A model generated the notes under the pieces. It saw only the letters and a program-made list of their open reading frames with translations, was not told the origin of the DNA and searched no databases. Below, in pieces: positions 15,776 through 24,210 of a stretch of DNA of 64,000 nucleotides; the first letter of the stretch is position 1, and each line of letters begins with the position of its first letter. This stretch comes from an uncultured Acidimicrobiales bacterium (lineage in GTDB: Bacteria > Actinomycetota > Acidimicrobiia > Acidimicrobiales > SZUA-35), in the NCBI GenBank assembly GCA_938002965.1, contig CALKZY010000016.1:62001-126000 (forward strand). The letters run 5' to 3'. The position numbers were made by a program, and so were the translations under genes.

Positions 15776-17083
15776 ATGAGCGCTTCGTCTCGTCAGATGC
15801 ACCTCAACGCGTTCGTGTTGTACTGCCCGGCACCGGTAACACGCCTCAGCTGGGTGTATCCCAAAGACAAAGTCCGCCATCAGTGGTGGGAGATGGGGTA
15901 TTGGGAAGAGATCGCAACCACCCTCGAACGAGGCTCGTTTGACGCTCTCTTCTTTGCCGACAACATGGGCGGCTACGGAAGTGACGCCGACTCGATCAAA
16001 TTCGGCATGCACTTCCCGCTGCTCGACCCGGCGATGTTGGTGCCGAGACTTGCTGCCAAGACGGAGTATCTAGGTTTTGTGGTGACGATGTCGACCACGT
16101 TCGTGGCGCCGTATCACCTTGCTCGCTCGATGCAGACCTTGGACCATGTGACCGAGGGTCGGATTGGGTGGAACATCGTCACCTCGACCAACCCGCACGA
16201 AGGCGACAACCTCGACATCGAGCTGCCAGCCCACGACGAACGATACGAGCGAGCACACGAATACATGGAGGTCGTGTACGCACTGTGGGACTCCTTTGAG
16301 CCCGACGCCATGGTGATGGATCACGACAACCGGATCATGACCAACCCTGACAAAGTGCACCGCATCGACTTTAAGGGAAAGTGGCACGCCAGTGCCGGTC
16401 CCCTCAGCGTCATGCCAGGTCCGCAAGGTAGGCCGGTGCTCGCCCAGGCGGGTGCGTCCGAAGCAGGAGTTTCGTTTGCGGCCAAGCATGCCGAGATGGT
16501 CTTCGCCCCAGCTGGCAGCGATCAACAGCGTCGGGAGATGGTGGCCGATCTGCGCACCCGGGCGTCGGATCAGGGGCGCAACCCCTATGACCTCAAAATT
16601 ATGTTTACTCATGGGCCGATCGTCGCTGACTCGACTGCGGAAGCCGCCGCGCTCCAAGAAGAAATTCTGGGCCGACCTGGGTATGACGCAGACATAGCAG
16701 CGCTTCGGCCCCCGGCCGGTTTTGATCTCAGTGACCTAGATCCGCAGACGCAGCTGTCGGAGATTCTGCCTCGAGTCACAGGTATGCGAGGGCCGTTTGA
16801 AAAGGCAGTCGAGGACGATGACCCCACGCTCGCTGAGTTTGCTAGTCGGTTCCGCAACCTCGCTGCAGATAGCCGGTTTGTCGGAACGCCGTCCGATGTG
16901 GCCGACGAGTTCGAGGCGCTGCAAGATGCCACCGATTGTGACGGGTTTCAGTTCGCGCCGACCTACTATCCACCCGATTGCTACGCCACGATTGTCGACC
17001 ATCTCGTCCCCGAACTGCAGCGACGGGGGCGCGTGCGCCGCGGCTACACCGGCCCGACCTTGCGGGAGAACCTACTCGGCTAG
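15776..17083 (+). CDS. LLM-class flavin-dependent monooxygenase, NtaA/SnaA/DszA family
   Basis: A 435-residue luciferase-like TIM-barrel monooxygenase. The NtaA/DszA branch is recognisable by MHLNAFVLYCP near the N-terminus, FDALFFADNMG, LAAKTEYLGFVVTMSTTFVAPYHLARSMQTLDHVTEGRIGWNIVTS and VLAQAGASEAGVSFAAKHAE. Such enzymes use reduced FMN from a partner reductase to oxidise organosulfur, chelating or aromatic compounds. AAAGGA precedes ATG 15776. It is divergent from the AhpD-like/RdhA-like operon. No dedicated flavin reductase is adjacent; the PNPOx-like gene downstream on the other strand is only a possible flavin-handling partner. Confidence 0.9.
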   Translation: MSASSRQMHLNAFVLYCPAPVTRLSWVYPKDKVRHQWWEMGYWEEIATTLERGSFDALFFADNMGGYGSDADSIKFGMHFPLLDPAMLVPRLAAKTEYLGFVVTMSTTFVAPYHLARSMQTLDHVTEGRIGWNIVTSTNPHEGDNLDIELPAHDERYERAHEYMEVVYALWDSFEPDAMVMDHDNRIMTNPDKVHRIDFKGKWHASAGPLSVMPGPQGRPVLAQAGASEAGVSFAAKHAEMVFAPAGSDQQRREMVADLRTRASDQGRNPYDLKIMFTHGPIVADSTAEAAALQEEILGRPGYDADIAALRPPAGFDLSDLDPQTQLSEILPRVTGMRGPFEKAVEDDDPTLAEFASRFRNLAADSRFVGTPSDVADEFEALQDATDCDGFQFAPTYYPPDCYATIVDHLVPELQRRGRVRRGYTGPTLRENLLG

Positions 17084-17095
17084 GCACGGGAATTC

Positions 17096-17770
17096 TTACG
17101 ATTCACCAGCCATCAACGCTTCGACGTATTGATCTTCGGTAATGACGCCGCCGTTATCTGCTGCCTTGCCTTGGTCGTCGGTGTGGAGATGAGGTTGGAG
17201 GTCGTCAATCCGCTTCCAGGTCGGGAACGGCTGCTGGCCTTCGTCATCGGGCACATATTTGGACGTAGAAACACGACTGTGCGGGTGAATGTAGCGAGCA
17301 CAATTCAAGAACACCCGGTCGACGGATGCTCGGACCATGCCGATAGATCCGGGATACTCGCTTATCAAATCGTCTTCTGAACTGAAGGTGGCGGTGGCCT
17401 GCACCCGGATACGGTTCGGTGTCTCGAAGTCGATGAACAGCATGCCGATCTTGGCAGTGTCGTCGATGTTTCCCATGGACAAAAACATGCCGTTGCCGTC
17501 GTAGGCCGGAAAGGCGAGCGTCTTGGAGTCGATTACCTTCACGGTGCCGACATCGCCACCTTTGTGACTGACAGTTGGCTCGCCATCGGCATTTACGGTT
17601 GACAAGAAGAAAAAGTCTCGAGTTGAGATGAACCAGCTATGCGCCTCGTTGAGTTCAGTCTCGACAATTGCAGCCTCGACCGCTTGGGCCAGCGGACGCA
17701 TGTCGTAGCGCTCTTGGAGTTGACGTTGCGCCTCGGTATAGAAGGGCGGGGTGGTTTCTTCGGTGGTCAT
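17096..17770 (-). CDS. Pyridoxamine 5'-phosphate oxidase (PNPOx)-like split-barrel protein
   Basis: A 224-residue protein with a flavin-binding split-barrel core: STRDFFFLSTVNADGEPTVSHKGGDVGTVKVID, LAFPAYDGNGMFLSMGNID and IGMLFIDFETPNRIRVQATATF. This matches the PNPOx-related family that binds FMN, F420 or haem. The N-terminal region (residues 1-40) is helical. It starts within the last codons of the nitrilase gene (four-base overlap), so the two are translated together. Its function is not assignable; reduction of a nitrilase-linked compound or a stress role are both possible. Confidence 0.85.
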   Translation of the reverse strand: MTTEETTPPFYTEAQRQLQERYDMRPLAQAVEAAIVETELNEAHSWFISTRDFFFLSTVNADGEPTVSHKGGDVGTVKVIDSKTLAFPAYDGNGMFLSMGNIDDTAKIGMLFIDFETPNRIRVQATATFSSEDDLISEYPGSIGMVRASVDRVFLNCARYIHPHSRVSTSKYVPDDEGQQPFPTWKRIDDLQPHLHTDDQGKAADNGGVITEDQYVEALMAGES

Positions 17771-18807
17771 GCATCGACCGTTTCTGGTACATCGCCGGCC
17801 AGTTCCGCTGCGCTCCTGGCACCTCGTGAGTTGGACAAGTCTTCGCCGACTACCTCAACCGCTCGTTGGGACTGTTTATTGAAGATCAGCTGGGTTGCGT
17901 CTGGCCGGGAGTAGTGCCCAGAAGGGTCAGCCGCCGCTTTTGCCAGTGGGATCATGGAAAGGTCGATCGTGCCGTAGACGATTCCTTCCTCGCCCTCTTC
18001 AAGCAGATTGGAGATGACCTGGCCGTCGGGGGCGTAGATGCGGCTTGTGCCTCCACCTCCGACACCGTTCAGGAGTCCCCGTTGTTCATCGCTATCGCAG
18101 AACAACTCGAGACCGGCTTGGCCGGTTACCTGGGTTGCAGCGATAACAAAGGATCCACCCTCGACGGCATAAACCTGACTGGCGGCCATGTTGACTTCAG
18201 GGCCCAGTGCGTATGCGCCTCCGCGATAGAGACAAAATGATGGCCAGGCGGCGGCGTGTACCTGCTCGCCTTGGCTGTACATGGCGTACTTGGAGAGTGG
18301 CTGTAAGTGCTCCCAGCAACACAGTCCCCCGAACCGTCCAATGCCGTCGACGTCTTGGACGTGAAGATCGCTGCCGTCGCCTTCCCCGTACAGTGCTCGC
18401 TCGACGTGGGTTGGCTTGAGCTTGCGCCGGTTGTAAAGCGCGTCCCCGTTGCGACCGAACATGAACTGAGCCAGATAGAGCGACCCCATGTCACGTTCGC
18501 TCACGCCGAAGGCAATAGCGATGTCGTTCTTCTTTGCTGCTTGAGAAAGCGCCCTGTACTCGGGACATCCCACCGTCATGGAGTTTTCGTGGTAGCGCTG
18601 CACAAACTGCATGCCCCAGGCTTGAGGTCCGAGCCAAAGGAAGTGAGGGTAGCCGGGAATCCAGGCTTCGGGAAAGGCAATCAACTTGGCGTCGTTGCTT
18701 GCCGCTTCCTCGATGAGAGCGATGGACTTCTCTAGGCCAGCGGCCATGTCGAGCCAACAAGGCTCGGCTTGTACAGCGGCGGCAACGTACGGTTCAACCG
18801 TCATCAT
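17767..18807 (-). CDS. Nitrilase (carbon-nitrogen hydrolase family)
   Basis: A 346-residue nitrilase-superfamily protein with the complete Glu-Lys-Cys triad: E47 in AFPEAWIPGYP, Lys in RRKLKPTHVER, and Cys in GGLCCWEHLQPL. The CWEH form and the length point to a true nitrilase (branch 1, R-CN to R-COOH plus ammonia) rather than an amidase. The start is MMTVEPY at 18807/18804. The C-terminal tail after about 305 is family-variable. It heads a two-gene operon with the PNPOx-like gene. The substrate may be an aromatic nitrile, given the neighbours. Confidence 0.92.
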   Translation of the reverse strand: MMTVEPYVAAAVQAEPCWLDMAAGLEKSIALIEEAASNDAKLIAFPEAWIPGYPHFLWLGPQAWGMQFVQRYHENSMTVGCPEYRALSQAAKKNDIAIAFGVSERDMGSLYLAQFMFGRNGDALYNRRKLKPTHVERALYGEGDGSDLHVQDVDGIGRFGGLCCWEHLQPLSKYAMYSQGEQVHAAAWPSFCLYRGGAYALGPEVNMAASQVYAVEGGSFVIAATQVTGQAGLELFCDSDEQRGLLNGVGGGGTSRIYAPDGQVISNLLEEGEEGIVYGTIDLSMIPLAKAAADPSGHYSRPDATQLIFNKQSQRAVEVVGEDLSNSRGARSAAELAGDVPETVDA

Positions 18808-18978
18808 CTTTGTCCTTTGTGCTCGCAGGGAGCGCTAGTGGGACAACATCTGCGAGCTTTTCCCGACCATACATCAGCCTCATTGGCGTGTACATCTCGC
18901 CCAAGGTTGTGGCGGCCGACATTGGTGGCTGAGCTTGGTGCAAGCTCGACCGGTCGGGTTCGGGCTCTGACTTGGGAA

Positions 18979-19740
18979 TTAGTCCGTCTTGAGTCCCTGG
19001 ACTCGCTGCTGCAGGTTGTTGAGGAAACCGTCCCAATCATTGGCCTTGGCTTGGAACATCGCCATGGGCTGCTCGTTCGGAGCGATGATGAAGGCGCCAG
19101 TCTTTAGGCCAGCGATGACAGAATCGACCACGTGGTCAACCGAGAGCGGCTGGAACATGACTTCGCCGAACTCCGAAGCCATCGGCGTGTCGACGATGGT
19201 CGGGCAGATCGCCTGCACGTTGACGGTTGGCCCATGGTTGATAGCCAGCCATTCGGCTACCCCAATAGCTGCGTGTTTACTCACGGCATAGTTGAACGAC
19301 ACCGGTCCGGTGTTCAACCCGGCAGCCGATGCGGTGATGACAAAAGTGCCACCGCCTGCGGCCTCCATATGGGGAACCACATGGCGTGCTGCCAGTACTG
19401 GACCCATAACATTGACTTTCCAGGCCATGTCCCATAGTTGGTCGCTGGCAGTGATATCTCCACCAGCGCCGACGCCGGCATTGGCGAAGAAATAGTCGAT
19501 TCGGCCGAGGTCGGCGATCGTGTCGTTAACCAGGGCGGCAACGGAGGCATCGGAGGTGACATCGCATTGGCGGGCAGTCCCGCCAATGGCGGTAGCCACC
19601 TTCTTCGCTCCGTCGAGATTGACGTCGGCGACGACAACATGGGCGGCGCCCATGGCGGCGAATCGCTCGGCCATGCCTTTCCCGATTCCGGAGGCGCCGC
19701 CAGTGATAATCACCGTTGCGTCTTCAATAGCCATTGTCAT
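18979..19740 (-). CDS. Short-chain dehydrogenase/reductase (SDR)
   Basis: A 253-residue classical SDR. It has TGGASGIGKG at about 13-22, an Asp after beta-2 (VVVADVNLD, suggesting NAD preference), NAGVG at about 90, catalytic Ser in VITASAAG, and Tyr/Lys in YAVSKHA. It is the last gene of the minus-strand run beginning with pobA, 17 bases after the TauE gene, so it probably shares that operon. No gene is seen in the 171 bases downstream before the nitrilase start. Confidence 0.9.
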   Translation of the reverse strand: MTMAIEDATVIITGGASGIGKGMAERFAAMGAAHVVVADVNLDGAKKVATAIGGTARQCDVTSDASVAALVNDTIADLGRIDYFFANAGVGAGGDITASDQLWDMAWKVNVMGPVLAARHVVPHMEAAGGGTFVITASAAGLNTGPVSFNYAVSKHAAIGVAEWLAINHGPTVNVQAICPTIVDTPMASEFGEVMFQPLSVDHVVDSVIAGLKTGAFIIAPNEQPMAMFQAKANDWDGFLNNLQQRVQGLKTD

Positions 19741-19757
19741 TCCCCTTCAAGGCTGAT

Positions 19758-20471
19758 CTAGAGGTTGCGTAGGATGAGTGCGATTCCGCCCGCGCCAGCA
19801 ATGACGAGAATAAGTGGGCGGAACCAAGAGCGTTCAAGGTATGGACGAACGTACCGAGATGTTATGAGTCCGAGAACGCAGCCTGGCAACAGCAGACCCA
19901 AGAGCTTGAACTCATCGGCGCCAAAGTTGCCGGTGGCCATAAGGCTTGCCCAGCTGACCAACGTCAAGATGACCAAGAATGACGTCGATGTTGCCCGCAT
20001 GGCGGCCGGGCGGAGGTCGCAGAAGGCGATGACAAATGGCGGACCTGGGAGGCTGGCGGTGATGGCTCCGAAGGCGCTGGCCGCGCCGCTCACAATTTCG
20101 ACAGCGGGCGTGCGAGTGACGCTCAACCCCGAAAGCAGTGCACCAGCGGCGAACACGATGGCTGCCCCGATGAGCAGACTCAGCGTCCGGTCGGTCATCG
20201 CCCCTAACACCAGCAGGCCTCCCCCTAGCCCGACTGGAAGACCGAGCATGCAGCGGGCCCAGGCTTTGCGTTCGATCTGATCGCGTTCGACGAGCAGGTG
20301 TCGGCATCCAACCACGATGCCAATGACCAGTAGCGGACCTGGCACAAACGCCGGGTTGATGGCTACCAGGCCCGCCCCTGCTACCAGCCCGTATCCGATC
20401 CCAACTGCCCCCTGCGTGGTCGCCCCGAGCATCGACAGAATGGTGACGAGGGCGAATTGGGTGGGACTCAT
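19758..20471 (-). CDS. TauE/SafE family membrane permease
   Basis: A 237-residue integral membrane protein of the TauE/SafE (sulfite/organosulfonate exporter-like) family. Seven to eight hydrophobic segments are visible, with the two characteristic repeats: GATTQGAVGIGYGLVAGAGL near the N-terminus and SAFGAITASLPGPPFVIAF in the second half. It abuts ligB (stop and start adjacent). The family transports small anions including sulfur compounds and some organic acids. Its place behind ligAB suggests movement of an aromatic acid, pathway intermediate or sulfur anion; none of these is proven. Confidence 0.85.
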   Translation of the reverse strand: MSPTQFALVTILSMLGATTQGAVGIGYGLVAGAGLVAINPAFVPGPLLVIGIVVGCRHLLVERDQIERKAWARCMLGLPVGLGGGLLVLGAMTDRTLSLLIGAAIVFAAGALLSGLSVTRTPAVEIVSGAASAFGAITASLPGPPFVIAFCDLRPAAMRATSTSFLVILTLVSWASLMATGNFGADEFKLLGLLLPGCVLGLITSRYVRPYLERSWFRPLILVIAGAGGIALILRNL

Positions 20472-21329
20472 CTATGAGCGGTCTTCGAGAATCAGCTGAC
20501 CGGCCGCCGTGTTGCTGGCTGGCACATGGTAGTGACGGTGAACCTCTGCTGGCGCCGGGCCACCGGCCAGGTCGCTCATGGCGCCGCGGGCGACTAGCCA
20601 CATGACCAGCTCAATGCCCTCGGACCCGCCTTCGCGGACGTACTCGACGTGTTCCATGGTGGCCAGATCTTCGGGGTCGTTGACCATCCGGTCGAAGAAG
20701 GCGTTATCCCATTCCTCGTTGATCAGCCCGGCCCGTTGGCCTTGCAGCTGATGGCTCATGCCACCGGTTCCCCAAATTTGGACATCAAGGTCCTCATCGA
20801 AGCTGTCGACGGCTCGGCGGATAGCTTTGCCGAGCTCAAGGCAGCGACGCCCCGAGGGAATGGGGTACTGCACCACGTTGATGAATAGCGGGATCACTTT
20901 GCACGGCCAGGCGTCAGGTTGGTCATACATGACTGAGAGCGGCACAGTGCAGCCATGGTCGACCGGAATGTTATTGACCAACGTGAGGTCGAAGTCGTCG
21001 CGAATCACTGAATGGGCGATGTGGGCGGCGAGTGCCGGGTGGCCCACTACTGTCGGCACCGGGCGCGCCCCCCAACCTTCGTCCGCTGGCTCAAATGTTT
21101 CGGACATGCCAAGGGCGAAGGTCGGCACGATGTCGAGACCAAAGGCATTGGCGTGATCGTTGAATGCAAGAACCACAACGTCAGGCGTGTTCTCCGCTGC
21201 CCACGAGCGGCCAGGCTCGTAGCCATCAAATAGTGGTTTGAAGTACTCGTCTTGGGTCAGGCCCTTGTCGACGGCCACCCCGATGAGGGGCACGTGTGAG
21301 GAGTACACAGAAGCAGTTACGCGGGCCAT
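20472..21329 (-). CDS. ligB: Protocatechuate 4,5-dioxygenase beta subunit (class III extradiol, LigB family)
   Basis: A 285-residue class III extradiol dioxygenase catalytic subunit. SSHVPLIG near residue 10 carries the first iron His, and NDHANAFGLD near 53 fits the second metal/acid-base region. The segment VNNIPVDHGCTVPLSVMYD and the C-terminal GTGGMSHQLQGQRAGLINEEWDN are strongly characteristic of LigB-type proteins. It cleaves protocatechuate (or gallate) between C4 and C5 using Fe(II). The start overlaps the end of ligA (ATGA-type junction), as expected for a subunit pair. Confidence 0.92.
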   Translation of the reverse strand: MARVTASVYSSHVPLIGVAVDKGLTQDEYFKPLFDGYEPGRSWAAENTPDVVVLAFNDHANAFGLDIVPTFALGMSETFEPADEGWGARPVPTVVGHPALAAHIAHSVIRDDFDLTLVNNIPVDHGCTVPLSVMYDQPDAWPCKVIPLFINVVQYPIPSGRRCLELGKAIRRAVDSFDEDLDVQIWGTGGMSHQLQGQRAGLINEEWDNAFFDRMVNDPEDLATMEHVEYVREGGSEGIELVMWLVARGAMSDLAGGPAPAEVHRHYHVPASNTAAGQLILEDRS

Positions 21330-21757
21330 CAGTTGTCTCCTCGTTCTTTGCGAGCTGCTGGTCCACCGTCGTCCCAGTCAGCCAGATGTCGGTTGCCGTC
21401 AGGGGAACGGCCACCAGCGATCATCATCTCCCGGTGTTCTTCGGCATTGTTCTCGGTCATCGATGAGACGATCTCCACGTAGTTCTTGCCTTCCGTCGCT
21501 CCGATTTTGGCGCAGTAGTAGATGTTGCCACCCAGGGCGAGAATGCGGTTGAAGTCGCGATCGCGAACGGCTTGCTTTTGATCATCGGTCATTGGCCACT
21601 TGTCGAGGTAGGCATCTTCGTCAGCAAGAAACTGGTCGCGATTCGCTGCGTCTTTCAACGACATGGCGAACATATTCAGGTGATAGCCCTTCGCCGCCTG
21701 GTCGGTATCGAAGATGGTCGTTCCCGGAATGTCGAGGTACGGCTTGTCGAGTCCCAT
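21329..21757 (-). CDS. ligA: Protocatechuate 4,5-dioxygenase alpha subunit (LigA family)
   Basis: A 142-residue small helical subunit. LDIPGTTIFDTDQAAKGYHLNMFAMSLKDAANRDQFLADEDAYLDKWPM, then VRDRDFNRILALGGNIYYCAKIGATEG and MTENNAEEHREMMIAGGRSP, are hallmark LigA segments; in the family these cap the LigB active site. It lies 11 bases downstream of pobA and overlaps ligB. Together pobA-ligA-ligB convert 4-hydroxybenzoate to protocatechuate and then to 4-carboxy-2-hydroxymuconate semialdehyde. Confidence 0.93.
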   Translation of the reverse strand: MGLDKPYLDIPGTTIFDTDQAAKGYHLNMFAMSLKDAANRDQFLADEDAYLDKWPMTDDQKQAVRDRDFNRILALGGNIYYCAKIGATEGKNYVEIVSSMTENNAEEHREMMIAGGRSPDGNRHLADWDDGGPAARKERGDN

Positions 21758-21768
21758 GAGTTCAGCTC

Positions 21769-22935
21769 CTAGTAGTCCAGTCCCACGTATTGCTGGGCAA
21801 CCGATGCCCGAGCAGTTTCTGACCTCGTCAGATATGCAAGGTCTTCCTCTCGCATTCGTTGATCAAACGGCGATTCGTCAGGGAATCGGTGTAGCAGCAC
21901 CGTCATCCACCACGAGAATCGCACCGATGACCACACTCGCCGCAGAGCGGTCTCGGAATAGGCTTCGAGCTTCGTTGCGTCGCCGCCATAGCGAGCTACA
22001 AATGCTCCGGACAGGTAGTGGACATCGGCGATGGCAAGGTTCAGCCCTTTCGCCCCCGTCGGCGGGACGATGTGGGCTGCGTCACCGGCGAGAAACAGGT
22101 TGCCGTACTGCATAGGCTCGATCACCTGGCTGCGCAGCGGAGCAATTGACTTCTCGATCGACGGACCGGTGACAACTTGTGCGGCCTGATCATCAGGTAG
22201 ACGCGCCGTTAGCTCGGACCAGAATCGGTCGTCGGACCAGTCTTTGACCGTGTCATCCAACGGGCACTGCACGTAGTAGCGGCTAAGCATTGGGTTGCGT
22301 TCCGAACAAAGAGCGAAGCCTCGTTCGTTGTTCGCATAGAGCAGATGGGGGAGCGGTGGGGTCTCGGACAAGATGCCCAGCCAGCCGAAAGGGTATGCCC
22401 GCTCGTAGTCGGTCTTCACGTGATCGGGGATTGCCGTGCGGCTCACTCCGTGCTGGCCATCGCACCCGGCGATGTAGTCGCAGTCGATTCGTTGAGACTC
22501 CCCACCAGCGGTGAACGTGACATAGGGCGAATCGCCGGTGACGTCGTGCAGTTCGACGTCGCTCGACTCGAAAACAATGTCGAGACCCTCATGGTCGACG
22601 GCGGCGTACAGGTCTTCTTGGATCTTTGTTTGCCCGTACGCCATCATGGGCCTTCCCGCCAGCTTCTCGAATTCGATATCGAGAATCTCGTTGCCACCCC
22701 AGCCAATTTTGACCCGATCATGACGGTGGCCCTCGGCGTGCAAGCGCTGGCCCATGCCAATCGACTCCAGTAGTTCGACGCTGGTCCACTCCAGGACTCC
22801 GGCCCGAACACGGTCGAGCACATAGTGCTTGGACTGGCGTTCAATGACCACTGATGACACGCCGCGCTGGTGCAGGATCAGCGAGAGAAGCGTTCCTGCA
22901 GGCCCTGCACCGATGATGGCTACCTGAGTCTTCAC
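21769..22935 (-). CDS. pobA: 4-hydroxybenzoate 3-monooxygenase
   Basis: A 388-residue group A flavoprotein monooxygenase. The N-terminal MKTQVAIIGAGPAGTLLSLILHQRG is the FAD ADP-binding motif; RVRAGVLEWTSVELL is the PobA-specific segment after the first helix; CDYIAGCDGQHGVSR is the second FAD/NAD(P)H motif and FLAGDAAHIVPPTGAKGLNLAIAD the ribityl-binding motif. It hydroxylates 4-hydroxybenzoate to protocatechuate. It is the first gene of the minus-strand pobA-ligA-ligB-TauE-SDR run, with a palindromic operator about 72 bases upstream of its ATG. Confidence 0.94.
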   Translation of the reverse strand: MKTQVAIIGAGPAGTLLSLILHQRGVSSVVIERQSKHYVLDRVRAGVLEWTSVELLESIGMGQRLHAEGHRHDRVKIGWGGNEILDIEFEKLAGRPMMAYGQTKIQEDLYAAVDHEGLDIVFESSDVELHDVTGDSPYVTFTAGGESQRIDCDYIAGCDGQHGVSRTAIPDHVKTDYERAYPFGWLGILSETPPLPHLLYANNERGFALCSERNPMLSRYYVQCPLDDTVKDWSDDRFWSELTARLPDDQAAQVVTGPSIEKSIAPLRSQVIEPMQYGNLFLAGDAAHIVPPTGAKGLNLAIADVHYLSGAFVARYGGDATKLEAYSETALRRVWSSVRFSWWMTVLLHRFPDESPFDQRMREEDLAYLTRSETARASVAQQYVGLDY

Positions 22936-23006
22936 GTGCCGTATTCCTCTATTTCAAACGTGCTGGTTGCCGGAACCTACCGAGTGGCGACCGCTGTTGA
23001 CAGAAC

Positions 23007-23020
23007 CTAACGAATGTTAG
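23007..23020. promoter_or_regulatory. Palindromic operator CTAACGAATGTTAG upstream of pobA
   Basis: Perfect CTAAC/GTTAG arms around GAAT, in the 131-base gap between the MFS stop and the pobA start. It differs by one central base from the site at 7329-7342, and both are preceded by C. Shared regulation of the two aromatic promoters is inferred. Confidence 0.65.
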
Positions 23021-23066
23021 CATCTCTCCGCTAGCTCACTAGTGCCGACCAGGCTTGGCTGGCTCG

Positions 23067-24209
23067 TCAACCACCGGATTCGCTGGGGATTTGCCAGGCC
23101 AGGGCGACTGCTAGGACGGCAACTGGAAGTTGCCAGGCCAGGGCTAGCCGCAAATCGCCGAACGCCTCGGCTAGGCCACCAACCACCGGTTGGCTGGCTG
23201 CGGTCATCAGGCCGGACACGCCAAACACGACTCCAGCCGCCGCACCGGTTTGGCTCGGGGGTACGAGTTGGCTGGCCAAGGCCAGAGCGACCGGGAAGAG
23301 ACTAACGAGAAAGAACGCGATCCCGGCGATGGCAAAGAGTGAAATCGCACCGCTCATCGTGGCGAACGCGGCAACAAGGGCCACGATCGAGGCGGCGGAG
23401 GAAAGAAACACCCGGCGGCCACCCAAACGGTCGAAGGCTGCACCGCCAAGAGGTTGGGCAATGGCTCCGCCGAGCAAGATGGCGGTCAAGACAAGTCCGG
23501 CCCGGGTTTCATCCCAGCCTTCGTCGACCAGCATCGTCACCACGAAATTCAAGAAGCTGCGACCAACGATGCTGATGGCACCGAAGGTAGTGGCCACGAC
23601 AATCAGGGGAGTGGTGACAGCGGCTTTAAGCGTCGCCGTTGGGTTTGGGTCCGTTTCGACGAGTTTGGTCCGCAAGACGATGGCGGCCACTAGGAGTGGA
23701 ACAGCGATGACAGCCATGGCCACTCGCCAATTGAAGGCGGCAACCATGATCACGACGACAGCAGGGGCTAGGAAGTTGCCGGCCGAGCCGCCCCAGCCAT
23801 GAATGCCAAGCATTCGGCCCCGACGTTGTGGGTAGGCCGCAACGATGAAGGCAGTGGCTTGCGGATGGTATGTGGCACCGCCGAGCCCGACTAACAGGCT
23901 TACGGCCACGATGAACCAGAACGTTGGCGCCAAGGCCATGGCGATGAATCCCAGAGCCCCGACGGTGAATCCAAACACCAAGATCCAACGCCTTCGCCCC
24001 AGCCGATCAGCCGTATTGCCCAGAACCGGTTGCAGGGCGCCGGTCAACACCACAAAGGCAAATGACAAGATGCCGAGCTCGGTGTAGTTGAGGTCGAACT
24101 CATGAGCGACCGCCGGAAGGAACGCCGGGAGCACGGTTGTGTACAAATCATTGACAAGGTGGGCCCCAACCAAGGTCGTGAGCACCGTTTTTGGTTTGGT
24201 GGCCGCCAA
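23067..24209 (-). CDS. Major facilitator superfamily transporter
   Basis: An approximately 380-residue, 12-segment MFS permease. LVGAHLVNDLYTTVLPAFLPAVAHEF opens the first helix, GNTADRLGRRRWIL is the conserved loop 2-3 motif A, and GGAAFDRLGGRRVFL is the matching motif in the second half. The frame is open to 24422, but that extension reads inside ligI, so I placed the start at TTG 24209 next to the ligI stop; TTG 24224 is the alternative. It resembles fosmidomycin-resistance-type transporters (LVNDLYTTVLPAFLP). It probably moves an aromatic acid or the 2-pyrone substrate of LigI. Confidence 0.85.
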   Translation of the reverse strand: MAATKPKTVLTTLVGAHLVNDLYTTVLPAFLPAVAHEFDLNYTELGILSFAFVVLTGALQPVLGNTADRLGRRRWILVFGFTVGALGFIAMALAPTFWFIVAVSLLVGLGGATYHPQATAFIVAAYPQRRGRMLGIHGWGGSAGNFLAPAVVVIMVAAFNWRVAMAVIAVPLLVAAIVLRTKLVETDPNPTATLKAAVTTPLIVVATTFGAISIVGRSFLNFVVTMLVDEGWDETRAGLVLTAILLGGAIAQPLGGAAFDRLGGRRVFLSSAASIVALVAAFATMSGAISLFAIAGIAFFLVSLFPVALALASQLVPPSQTGAAAGVVFGVSGLMTAASQPVVGGLAEAFGDLRLALAWQLPVAVLAVALAWQIPSESGG

Positions 24210-24210
24210 A

